Shown here in pieces: positions 43,639 through 52,138 of a stretch of DNA of 64,000 nt (position 1 is its first letter; every line of letters starts with the position of its first letter). A program made the translations under genes and the position numbers. The stretch comes from Nodularia sphaerocarpa UHCC 0038 (lineage in GTDB: Bacteria > Cyanobacteriota > Cyanobacteriia > Cyanobacteriales > Nostocaceae). Below the pieces are notes generated by a model. That model did not search any database, was not told where the DNA came from, and saw only the letters and a program-made list of their open reading frames with translations. The stretch covers positions 2,856,356-2,920,355 of the forward strand of contig NZ_CP060140.1 of NCBI RefSeq assembly GCF_022376295.1. The letters are read 5' to 3'.

Positions 43639-44454
43639 ATGGACAAAAATTTACCAATTGCATTTGTAGCTCTTTCAATGTTAGCGATCGCTGGATGTAC
43701 TATCGGAGAGACACCAGAGGCTGTTGCTCCCACGCCTATTGCAACGCCAACAGCCACTGAATCCTTTACTAATCCTGTAGTACCTAGCAAACAACCAGAA
43801 ACAAATGCCTCTGCAACTCCTAACTTGATTCAACTCACTAATGCTAGAGAGCGTGAGCAGATAGTCTCAAAAGGGCGAGATGACCCATTTGCCCAACTTT
43901 TCCAGCCGCCTGTTCGGACACTAACTACAGCTACATCTCCCACAACTTTTCCCGTAATACCTCCCCCTCCCCTACCTACAGCTCCGGGAATACGTCCCGT
44001 ACCTACTACAGTAGCAGTACAGCCAACACCCAGACCGGCTCCTGCCACTGGAACTACTACAACTGCTGCGGCCTCAAGTCAAGGGACAAAGGTACCCAAG
44101 CCTGATACTAAACCGGACTCAGTTCTACCAAAAGTTATTTCCGGAGTGGTTGGTAATCCTACTATAGAATCTGTACTGCCACCACCACCACAACCTGAGT
44201 TAGCTGAGGGAGTCATGGTCAGTGGTGTAGTGCTAATTGGTGAAAAACCCCAAGCAATTATTAAAGTACCGAATGAAGCCACAAGTCGCTCTGTACACGC
44301 GGGACAGCGCCTTGCAAGTGGTTTGTTAATTAAACGTATTGAAATGAATGAAGGTTCCAATCCAATTGTAATTCTGGAACAATATGGTATTGAAGTTGCC
44401 AGAATGGTAGGCGAAGAGCCTGTTAACACAGCATCATCAGCTACTAAGGTTTAA
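43639..44454 (+). CDS. Proline-rich lipoprotein with PilP-like C-terminal domain
   Basis: A 271-residue predicted lipoprotein: signal MDKNLPIAFVALSMLAIAGC with the lipid-carrying Cys at about residue 20. A long Pro/Thr/Ala-rich spacer (about 25-185) is followed by a compact beta domain (VMVSGVVLIGEKPQAIIKVP, SVHAGQRLASGLLIKRI, IVILEQYGIEVARMVGE). That domain is reminiscent of PilP/secretin-pilot small beta folds. The spacer would let it reach across the periplasm. Close downstream (11 bp) is a small conserved gene. With sigF 165 bp upstream, a link to pili is possible but not proven. Confidence 0.65.
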   Translation: MDKNLPIAFVALSMLAIAGCTIGETPEAVAPTPIATPTATESFTNPVVPSKQPETNASATPNLIQLTNAREREQIVSKGRDDPFAQLFQPPVRTLTTATSPTTFPVIPPPPLPTAPGIRPVPTTVAVQPTPRPAPATGTTTTAAASSQGTKVPKPDTKPDSVLPKVISGVVGNPTIESVLPPPPQPELAEGVMVSGVVLIGEKPQAIIKVPNEATSRSVHAGQRLASGLLIKRIEMNEGSNPIVILEQYGIEVARMVGEEPVNTASSATKV

Positions 44455-44465
44455 ACTTCTCAAAG

Positions 44466-44711
44466 ATGGAAACTCCAGAAAAAATTGAATTAGCTGGTTT
44501 ATCTCTCGCTGTCTATCGAGAAATAGCAGCTCATTTGCGCCAAGTCGCAGGAATAGAAGCTGACTTAATTCCCCAAACATCTTCAGAATTTGATTACAAT
44601 CAAAGCCAAATTGCTGGCTTATGGATTTCTGGACTACCCAGTTCTGATTCAGAAAGTCAGCAACGCGTACAGCAAATTTTGGCTTACTATCGAAACTGCT
44701 ATGGTGTTTGA
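44466..44711 (+). CDS. Conserved small cyanobacterial protein (81 aa)
   Basis: An acidic protein starting METPEKIELAGLSLAVYREIAAHLRQVAGIEADLIPQ, with a strand-helix-strand pattern and a C-terminal helix (QQRVQQILAYYRNCYG). No catalytic motif or membrane segment is visible. It is 11 bp downstream of the lipoprotein gene and likely co-transcribed. I recall similar small proteins in many cyanobacteria without known function. Confidence 0.65.
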   Translation: METPEKIELAGLSLAVYREIAAHLRQVAGIEADLIPQTSSEFDYNQSQIAGLWISGLPSSDSESQQRVQQILAYYRNCYGV

Positions 44712-45142
44712 TACCCTCAATTTATCATCGCTGAATTTTTTGATTAACCTCTAGATAAAATTAGGCTTTTTATTCTCCAAAGTGACCTTGTTAATCATAC
44801 AGGTCTATTTTTTTAGGGATTTTTTTTACATAAGATTACTAATTTCAAATTACTGCTAAAAACACTAAAATATACGCATATACTAAACTATATCAACAGA
44901 ATTGCTGGCTGTTTCATGTTCAAGAGGTTGACTACATACTATGCAAGAGTTTTTACATAGTATTTTCGCGTGTCTAACGCTCTTTTATGACTCTGATCAA
45001 AGAAAAAATGTCGTAGGGGTTGTAGCTTGCTTTCCCGTAGGGGTACAAAGTGAAACCCAACAAAACCCTAAATTTATCAAAGCCTACAAATATAAAGGTT
45101 TCTGATTTTTATCTAACGAGAGTAATAAAAGAGCGCTAATTT
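44712..45142. other. Gene-free region before the vWA/tubulin/motor operon
   Basis: A 430-bp AT-rich region. Around 45010-45060 there is a dispersed-repeat-like block (GTAGGGGTTGTAGCTTGC, CCCGTAGGGGTAC). A 54-codon open frame crosses that block and is not considered a gene. The operon promoter must lie here. Confidence 0.45.
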
Positions 45143-46279
45143 GTGGTTTTAACAAAAATTACCCCTGGACAACAAATCACTCCTAGACAACAATTTGGAT
45201 TAAGTTTAGTCTCTAGGCTTGGTGGTGGACGAGATGTGATCTTGGCCATTGATTTGACAGAAAGCGTCGGCTTAAATAATGAAGGTCGGATTCGCTTGCG
45301 TCAGATAATTGAAAACAGCATTAAACCGGGAGATGACATTTATATTGTTCCGTTTGCTCAAGATGTAGTTTTAGGGGAAGTAACACCTAGGGTCAATTTT
45401 TTGGCTAACCCGATTAAATATAGTCATAAAACTCCAGAAAATCTCGCAAAGCTATTAGAAAAAATCCCCTTAACATCTGATAGCAAATATTCTGGTACAG
45501 ATATTCAGCGAGCCGAGTTAACTATTTATCAAGGTGTCGCTCAGATTAATCACAATCGCCTGCAAAAAAAACAAGCGATTAAGCCACAATCTGTTGTTTG
45601 GTTAACAGATGCGCCTTTATTTACACAACCAGGGATTAATTCTAAAGTATGGATAGAAACCCCTGCTGATAGTCCATTGCGGATTGCTGATTCTCCAGAA
45701 AGTCAAGAGCGACAAGCTTGGATCAAAATCTTACCTATTCACAAGCGATCGCTCTCCATTACCACCCCAGAAAATAGACCATATACATTAACTGTCGTTG
45801 ATATTCCAGCCACAGTTCAAGAATTTTGTACACCCGCACCAGGTAATCAAGAAACTTGCTTAGTTAATCCTTATTTAAAGCAGCAGTTATGGCTTCCTAG
45901 TTTAATTTTACTATTAATACTTGCTAGTTTCTTTGGGAGTACATTAAAATTAAATCGATTGCATAAAAAGTGGCAATTGCACATCTATTTTCAAGAAAAC
46001 GAAGAACAAATATGCACATTAAAGAATAATCAAAGAATTGCAATTGGCGAAGACGATAGAAGTTGTACAGATTTTATCGACTGTCCAGGTCCAGAAGTTA
46101 GAGCCTACCTAGAACGTAAAGGAGAGAAACTTTATTTAGTACCTAATAAATTAGACTCTATTCATTATAACGGTCGGGAAATTACCTCACGCACCTTAAT
46201 ATCCAATTCTAAATTTAGGTTAAATTGTCCAGAAAATCCACAACGCGATTACGAGATTATCATTCAAATTACAAAATAG
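45143..46279 (+). CDS. vWA-domain membrane protein with FHA-like C-terminal domain
   Basis: A 378-residue protein, first gene of the putative motor operon, starting at GTG. The von Willebrand A domain begins near residue 30 and has the metal-ion (MIDAS) motif DLTES (Asp37, Thr39, Ser41), with VVWLTDAPLF as the later acidic strand. One membrane helix lies at about 250-268 (LPSLILLLILASFFGSTLKL). The C-terminal ~105 residues form a beta-rich domain (QRIAIGEDDRSCTDFIDCPGPEVRAYLERKGEKLYL, SIHYNGREI) resembling an FHA or pseudo-FHA fold. The likely role is a sensor or adaptor. It ends 18 bp before the tubulin-like gene. Confidence 0.78.
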   Translation: MVLTKITPGQQITPRQQFGLSLVSRLGGGRDVILAIDLTESVGLNNEGRIRLRQIIENSIKPGDDIYIVPFAQDVVLGEVTPRVNFLANPIKYSHKTPENLAKLLEKIPLTSDSKYSGTDIQRAELTIYQGVAQINHNRLQKKQAIKPQSVVWLTDAPLFTQPGINSKVWIETPADSPLRIADSPESQERQAWIKILPIHKRSLSITTPENRPYTLTVVDIPATVQEFCTPAPGNQETCLVNPYLKQQLWLPSLILLLILASFFGSTLKLNRLHKKWQLHIYFQENEEQICTLKNNQRIAIGEDDRSCTDFIDCPGPEVRAYLERKGEKLYLVPNKLDSIHYNGREITSRTLISNSKFRLNCPENPQRDYEIIIQITK

Positions 46280-46297
46280 CATCTCTGGAAACATATT

Positions 46298-49200
46298 ATG
46301 AACTCAGCAACTACCAATAACCAGCAATATCGGGGAATAAATCGCACAATTTGTATAGGATTGGGTGGTACAGGAAGAGATGTTTTAATGCGAATTCGGC
46401 GGTTAATTGTTGATCGCTATGAAGATTTAACTAACCTACCAATTATCAGTTTTGTCCATATTGACACTGACAAAGCCTCCACACAAGTAACAGGTATTCG
46501 TACAGGTAGTATTTATCATGGTGTTGACCTGAGTTTCCGCGAAGCCGAAAAAGTCACCGCTACAATGTCATCGAAAGAAGTGACTATGTTTGTAGAAGGA
46601 ATAGAACGACGTTCAGAATATACTAAATATGGACCCTATGACCATATTGGTAGATGGTTTCCACCGCAGTTATTACGAAATATTAAAGCAGTTGAAGAAG
46701 GTGCAAAAGGTATTAGACCAGTAGGAAGGCTGGCTTTTTTCCACAATCACCACAAGATTCAATCAGCAATTGAAAACGCCGAAAGACGCACCAGAGGACA
46801 CGAATCTTTTTTACTAAAATCAGGTGTAAAAGTAGAATCAGGATTGAGTATTTTTGTCGTCGGTTCCTTGTGCGGTGGAACAGGAAGTGGGATGTTTTTG
46901 GATACTGCTTATAGTTTGCGACATATCTATAGTGACCAAAGCGCCCAAATTATCGGTTATTTAGTGATTAGTCCCGAATTGTATGGCAATACTCCCAACA
47001 TGAATGCTAACACTTATGCCGCCCTGAAAGAATTAAATTACTACAGCAGTCCAGGGACAGAATTTGCAGCTTGTTATGATCTTCAAAATCCAGTTTACTT
47101 TCAAGAAAAACGTCCCCCATTTGATTATTCCTATTTAGTTTCTCATCAAACAGGCGGCGAATACACAATATTAACACAAGGTAAGTTATGCAATGTAATT
47201 GCTCAGAAGATTGCTTTAGATTTTACAGGTGAACTAGCACCAATCATCAAAGGAAACAGAGACAACTTTTTACAACATATTATCCAGTGGGATAAACACC
47301 CACGTCCCAATAGTCAACGCTACCTCACATTTGGATTAGCCGCGATTTATTTTCCTCGTGATATCGTCATCCAAATTTCCTTAAACCAAGTTAGTTTAGA
47401 ATTAGTCAAGTTTTGGTTAAATGGTAAAAATCAAAGTCCAGACCCCTTGAATTTACTAGAGCAATTTCTTATCCAATATCACTGGCATAATGATCTAGTT
47501 ACCAGGGATGGTTTAACTACTAAACTAGCAGAAACCGTCCAAGAATCTAACAATACATTTAATAGTAGTATTAACACTTGGAGAATTAGACTAGAGCGAT
47601 TAATTTCTCAATGTGAAAATAAAGATGATCGCCAGAGTATTCGCCAAAAGTTACCCAGAGAGTTCCGCGAACAATTTCGCAAAGTTCAACCGGGTGAAAC
47701 TGACAGCAGTAGGGGAATTTGGTTAACTCGATTAATCCAAGCTTCTCCTCACCTGAGTCAAGAACTTCAGAGTAATATTGATGATTATTTAAGTCAATTA
47801 CTCACACCAACAGAACCTAACTTTTCCATCAAAAGTAGCCGCGACTGGTTAGATGCGTTGCAACATGAACTAAATAATTATCAACGTAATTTACAAGCAA
47901 CAATTACAGAACTGGGTAATAGTAAGCGATTGGAAAATATAGATAAATCCTGGCGAGATACTGAACAAACAATTGCAGATATTGAGGATAAATTGGGGAT
48001 TCCATTCTTAAATACCAAAAATACCCAATTCCAAGCAGAAACTAAAAGAGGGTTACAGGAAATTTGCAAAATTATCAAGCATAATTTTGATTTGGCTGTA
48101 CTTCAAGAAACACTAAAAACTGTCAATACACTGCGTAAATATGTTCAAGATAAAAATACTCAAATTGCTGCTTTTAAAAGCTTAGTCGAAGATGTCAAAA
48201 ATACTTATGAAAAGCAAGATAGGGATTTAAGACAATTTAATTTTGATGAAATGAGTGGTGAAGCCATATTTGATAATGAGGATATCGAACGCTGTCACCA
48301 AACTATGTTACCAGAAGATGATTTACCTTCCCCTTTAGTATTAGTCAGTTCAGCCATTACAGAACAAACTGGTAGAGGAAATTCTTTAGCAAGTTTTATT
48401 GATAAAGAACGTACTACTCAAGAACTACTACAAGCAGACATTAATCTCAAAGTTGCTCGGATATTTGCTTTGCGCGGTAGTAATATCGTCAAATCAGTGA
48501 TTAAACGTTTCATTCAAAACTACTCAACAGCACGTTCCACTCGTTTAGCACAAATTATGCAGGAAGCTGAACCGCTACTGCGTTTAAATTTAAGTGATCC
48601 ATATTTTCGTGATGACCCAGCTAAAAGTAGTAAATTAGTGGGATTTAAGGATACTGACGAATTAGAAGTGAGACAGTTTACAGCTTTGCTGACTCAGGAT
48701 TTAGGTGTTTCCGCAAGTGTTTTAAAATCAATGCAAGCTGATGATGAAATTATATTTCTGAATGAGTATGCTGGGTTTCCTCTCAGATTGATTAATAGTC
48801 TCGAAAGAATGCGAAACTATTACTTGAGAGAACAAAATTCCGCAACATCTTTTCTACATAATGATTATCGGGTGACTTTTCCTGATATTATTCCCCCAGA
48901 TGCTATAACTATAGAACAATTAGAAGATGTCTTTTATCCCTGTTTGGCTTTAGAACTCTTGCAAAAAAATCCGCAAACTCAGCAATTAGAATTTGAATAT
49001 TATGATTATCTGCGTGATGATTATTGTGTAGCTTCTCTGAGTGCTGAATGGGGTCAAGCTTTGGAGGAACTTGCTAACCATCAGGATATGAATAAGACTC
49101 TACAGGATATTTTAGATAAGGAAATTGGTGTTATAGAAAGTCAACCTGAACTTTGGCAAAGTGAATATTTACCTAGATTGAGAAAATTTGTGAAAGCAGT

Positions 49201-49435
49201 TGATGGATTACCAGAAGATCATCCCAATTCTCCTTACAAAATAGCAGTCATTGGTAGTAATGTTCCTACAACTAAGGAGGGAATTATCATTCGCTTTCGC
49301 CGAAAAATGAATGAGAAATTTAATTCCTCAATTCAAAAACTTCCTCCACAACAAAACTCAGGAAGTCAAAAAGCTATTGTCGACGAGATAGTAGATAGTT
49401 ATCCGCTAGAATCTCCTGATAATATGGCAAAATAG
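46298..49435 (+). CDS. Large tubulin-like (tubulin_2 type) protein
   Basis: A 1045-residue protein. The N-terminal domain has tubulin/FtsZ-type nucleotide loops: CIGLGGTGRDVL (residues 19-30) and the signature GGTGSGMF (193-200), plus HIDTDK and GYLVISPELYG. This matches the family called tubulin-like or Tubulin_2, larger than FtsZ. The remaining ~600 residues are mostly helical, with coiled-coil stretches. The frame stops at TAG (49433-49435), but the same frame continues 34 codons with a SHOCT-like sequence. It probably forms GTP-dependent polymers or rings linked to the motor proteins downstream. That link is inferred from position. Confidence 0.82.
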   Translation: MNSATTNNQQYRGINRTICIGLGGTGRDVLMRIRRLIVDRYEDLTNLPIISFVHIDTDKASTQVTGIRTGSIYHGVDLSFREAEKVTATMSSKEVTMFVEGIERRSEYTKYGPYDHIGRWFPPQLLRNIKAVEEGAKGIRPVGRLAFFHNHHKIQSAIENAERRTRGHESFLLKSGVKVESGLSIFVVGSLCGGTGSGMFLDTAYSLRHIYSDQSAQIIGYLVISPELYGNTPNMNANTYAALKELNYYSSPGTEFAACYDLQNPVYFQEKRPPFDYSYLVSHQTGGEYTILTQGKLCNVIAQKIALDFTGELAPIIKGNRDNFLQHIIQWDKHPRPNSQRYLTFGLAAIYFPRDIVIQISLNQVSLELVKFWLNGKNQSPDPLNLLEQFLIQYHWHNDLVTRDGLTTKLAETVQESNNTFNSSINTWRIRLERLISQCENKDDRQSIRQKLPREFREQFRKVQPGETDSSRGIWLTRLIQASPHLSQELQSNIDDYLSQLLTPTEPNFSIKSSRDWLDALQHELNNYQRNLQATITELGNSKRLENIDKSWRDTEQTIADIEDKLGIPFLNTKNTQFQAETKRGLQEICKIIKHNFDLAVLQETLKTVNTLRKYVQDKNTQIAAFKSLVEDVKNTYEKQDRDLRQFNFDEMSGEAIFDNEDIERCHQTMLPEDDLPSPLVLVSSAITEQTGRGNSLASFIDKERTTQELLQADINLKVARIFALRGSNIVKSVIKRFIQNYSTARSTRLAQIMQEAEPLLRLNLSDPYFRDDPAKSSKLVGFKDTDELEVRQFTALLTQDLGVSASVLKSMQADDEIIFLNEYAGFPLRLINSLERMRNYYLREQNSATSFLHNDYRVTFPDIIPPDAITIEQLEDVFYPCLALELLQKNPQTQQLEFEYYDYLRDDYCVASLSAEWGQALEELANHQDMNKTLQDILDKEIGVIESQPELWQSEYLPRLRKFVKAVDGLPEDHPNSPYKIAVIGSNVPTTKEGIIIRFRRKMNEKFNSSIQKLPPQQNSGSQKAIVDEIVDSYPLESPDNMAK

Positions 49436-49540
49436 CGGTTACCCTTGGAGAATTTAAAACAATGTTTAGCGGATAATTTGATTACGCCTGAAGATTACGA
49501 GCGGGAAAAACAAAAAATCCTCAATCATTACTCAATTTAA
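49436..49540 (+). pseudogene. In-frame SHOCT-like tail cut off by an amber codon
   Basis: Directly after the TAG of the tubulin-like gene, the same frame continues as RLPLENLKQCLADNLITPEDY followed by EREKQKILNHYSI and TAA. The pattern (LexLkxLxxxxLITpEdYexxKqkIL) is that of a SHOCT oligomerisation motif, which typically ends proteins. I infer that the ancestral protein had this tail, now separated by one stop codon. It could be reached by amber readthrough. Confidence 0.6.
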
Positions 49541-49553
49541 TGTCATTGAGTAC

Positions 49554-49687
49554 TATAGCGATTCCTACCTCAATAGGTATACAAGAGTTATTCGACCACA
49601 GATGAACACAGATGAACACAGATGAACACCGATAAATATGGATAAATACTGATAAATCCGTACTTCGGCAGACTAGGAAACGCTATA
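49554..49687. mobile_element. MITE-like element, family B, copy 1 (inside the operon)
   Basis: Ends TATAGCGATTCCTA (49554) and TAGGAAACGCTATA (to 49687) are imperfect inverted repeats. The interior has ATTCGACCACAGATGAACAC with a tandem ACAGATGAAC repeat. A second copy is at 61133-61225. It separates the tubulin-like and channel genes. Confidence 0.65.
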
Positions 49688-49735
49688 AATATTTACTGTA
49701 ATTTGATCATACTATTCAACATCTAGGGAAGTATC

Positions 49736-51322
49736 ATGCCACCCATACTAGGTTACTTGATTATTATCACTGTTGTGATTATTGTTCTCCCATCCATCAT
49801 TACAATTCTGTTTCGCTGGGCTTTATATCAATATTTGCAAAGTTTAGCCAAGGAACTCCAAAGATTAATCCATAATAAATCGCGGGGATTACAAGAAACA
49901 AAAATTATAGCAACACTAGAAAGGAGATTTCAACGAGCTAGTAGCCAGTTAGATCAAGTTAATACAGCAGCATTAATTGATCAAGTTTATAGCCAAGAAA
50001 AGATTAAAATATTTTCTTTGGATCAAATTGATTACTTCTGTCGCATTATGCCAAATTTGCTCTTGGCTTTTGGTTTAATTGGTACTTTTTTGGGAATTAC
50101 ATTTAATTTATATAGTCTTAGTCAAGCTCTTAATCAAACGAATGCTGCGGATATTAGTGGTTTGGTTGAACAATTAAAAAAACCATTAGAAGGAATGAGC
50201 ATTGCTTTTGTGACGAGTTTGACGGGATTGTTCTTTAGTGCATTGTTAACAATAGTCAATTTTAAATTTAATACTAGCGCTCTGAAATATCAGGTGCTGA
50301 GTTCTTTAGAAGATTATCTAGATAATATTTATCTTCCGCAAGTACAGGGTGATAATCGACTTGATAAAATAGTTAATAAAATGGTATCCCAGCAGGATGA
50401 GTTTTTAACTAGGTTTGGTGATACGGTGCGGGATGCTGTTGAAAAGTCGATGGGTAAGGTAGCGCAACAAATAGCCGCAGGTAATCAGGAAGTTACAGAT
50501 TTAGCAAAGCAAGTTTATCAGAGATTTACTGAAGCTGCTGGGACTATATCTGCTGCTGCTAGTCAATTTGAAACTGCAATTTATCAACTCAATTCTAAAT
50601 CACACATCTTTAAAGAATCGGCGGAAATATTTGCTAATAGTCAATTTCCTGAAAAGTTATCTAATGCTACCACAAATTTAAAGCAGACACAGGAGAGATT
50701 TTCACAATCGGCTGCAAGTTTAGCTAAGACAACTCAATCTCTGGAAATATTCGTGATTGCATTTCAGGAACTGGGAGAAGAAATTAAGGTGGTGAATCAA
50801 GTTTCATCTCAAGTATTAAAGTTACATCAACTTAACCAAAATTCTCTCGGTGAAATTATTCCCCAACTCCAGCAAGGTGCTAACAGTTTTCGCAAAGCAG
50901 TGACAAGACTTGATAAGTTAGAATCTAATATTATAGATAAGGCTGAAAGTTTGCAGGTAATTGCCCTAGGCTTACAAGAGTTAACGCAAATAGTAAATAA
51001 TTATGCAGTAGATGTAAGTTCAACAATTGGTAATCTCTCTGAGCAAATAGATGGGAATCATCAAAATTTATCAGAGTTAATGGCAAGTGGTAATTCTAAT
51101 TTGGCTAAAGAATATCAGAGTATAGGTAATCTCTTGCTTAAAGGTATGAGTAGACAAACAGCAGTAAATCAAGATAATTTGCAAAGTATTAATACTAATT
51201 TGCAAGAATGTATTCAGCATCTCAATGATACCAAACATGAAATTTATCGTTGGCGACAGCAAGAAAAAACTTTGCCATCTGCGCCGCTAGAAAGAATCAC
51301 AGATGGTTTTACTCATAGTTAA
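49736..51322 (+). CDS. MotA/TolQ/ExbB-type channel protein with long helical tail (ZorA-like)
   Basis: A 528-residue protein. Membrane helices lie at about residues 4-28, 106-128 and 153-177. The second contains LIGTFLGITFNLYSLSQAL and the third SIAFVTSLTGLFFSALLTIVNF, the pattern of proton-channel subunits MotA, ExbB, TolQ and ZorA. After residue 200 there are more than 320 residues of heptad-rich helix. That tail is a feature of ZorA, the Zorya defence motor, and not of MotA or ExbB. It should form a pentamer around two copies of the downstream OmpA-like protein. It lies 17 bp upstream of that gene. Confidence 0.8.
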   Translation: MPPILGYLIIITVVIIVLPSIITILFRWALYQYLQSLAKELQRLIHNKSRGLQETKIIATLERRFQRASSQLDQVNTAALIDQVYSQEKIKIFSLDQIDYFCRIMPNLLLAFGLIGTFLGITFNLYSLSQALNQTNAADISGLVEQLKKPLEGMSIAFVTSLTGLFFSALLTIVNFKFNTSALKYQVLSSLEDYLDNIYLPQVQGDNRLDKIVNKMVSQQDEFLTRFGDTVRDAVEKSMGKVAQQIAAGNQEVTDLAKQVYQRFTEAAGTISAAASQFETAIYQLNSKSHIFKESAEIFANSQFPEKLSNATTNLKQTQERFSQSAASLAKTTQSLEIFVIAFQELGEEIKVVNQVSSQVLKLHQLNQNSLGEIIPQLQQGANSFRKAVTRLDKLESNIIDKAESLQVIALGLQELTQIVNNYAVDVSSTIGNLSEQIDGNHQNLSELMASGNSNLAKEYQSIGNLLLKGMSRQTAVNQDNLQSINTNLQECIQHLNDTKHEIYRWRQQEKTLPSAPLERITDGFTHS

Positions 51323-51339
51323 TTTTTAAATAGTAAAAT

Positions 51340-51987
51340 ATGGCTCGGCGTTTGCGGAATGATGACTATCATGAAGAATTAAATATTTACACGGCTTTTA
51401 CGGATTTGATGTCTAATGCCTTCATGATTTTAATTTTGTTTTTGTTGTTGACTATGGTAATGTCGTTTGTTAATAATAATGTGGGATCAACAGACACACC
51501 GCCAATTATTGTGATTCAAGATGAAGGTGCTTATAGGTTTGCTTCGGGGAGTGCAACAATTCCCCCAGCAATGTTTAATTATATTTCCCAACAAATAGTG
51601 CCGGAAATCGAAAGTAGAACGCAAGAGTATAATATTAATATTGTAGAGATTATTGGACATACTGACGGTCAGCCTAATGGAAATATCAGCAGTAATTTAG
51701 ACCTGAATTTAGAAAGTGTTGCTAGTGGTATTTTGCCTGTTGGTAAATTGCAAGCTGGTTCTAATGCTGATTTAGGATTGATGCGGGCTTTGGCGATAGT
51801 GCAAGTGCTGCGTAATATTCAGGTGAATGAACAAAGACTGAAGGGTTTGTCGTTCCGGGCTTATTCTGCGGCTCAGTTAATATTACCGAGTGGGGAATTT
51901 GCGGCCATCGCTCGTCAAGAAGATCAAACACGGCGGCGCATTGAAATCCGCTTTACCCGCTTGGGGAAAGTCCAAGAAGTCAAATAG
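51340..51987 (+). CDS. MotB/OmpA-type peptidoglycan-anchored partner (ZorB-like)
   Basis: A 215-residue protein with one membrane helix (about residues 23-44) preceded by the conserved channel aspartate (FTDLMSN, Asp22), as in MotB, ExbD and ZorB. The periplasmic part is an OmpA-like peptidoglycan-binding domain: YRFASGSATIPP, VEIIGHTDGQPNG, DLGLMRALAIVQVLR and RRRIEIRF, where the GHTDG and arginine residues bind diaminopimelate. With the preceding gene it forms a complete stator-like pair. Confidence 0.82.
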   Translation: MARRLRNDDYHEELNIYTAFTDLMSNAFMILILFLLLTMVMSFVNNNVGSTDTPPIIVIQDEGAYRFASGSATIPPAMFNYISQQIVPEIESRTQEYNINIVEIIGHTDGQPNGNISSNLDLNLESVASGILPVGKLQAGSNADLGLMRALAIVQVLRNIQVNEQRLKGLSFRAYSAAQLILPSGEFAAIARQEDQTRRRIEIRFTRLGKVQEVK

Positions 51988-52138
51988 TTAAAGTTTTAGT
52001 GAAGCAGAGGTTAATTCTGCCCGAATTGGCAGCAAATAGTCAAGTTGGGGGATGCAATTCCTATTTACTGAGTTAAACTTGCAAGCAAGCTCATGCACAA
52101 TCTTACTCAGCTGCTCTTCGGTCTGGGCATAATTCATA

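Noticed and set aside
44941..45105. 54-codon open frame upstream of the vWA gene
   Set aside because: It runs through a dispersed repeat block and has no ribosome binding site or family resemblance.
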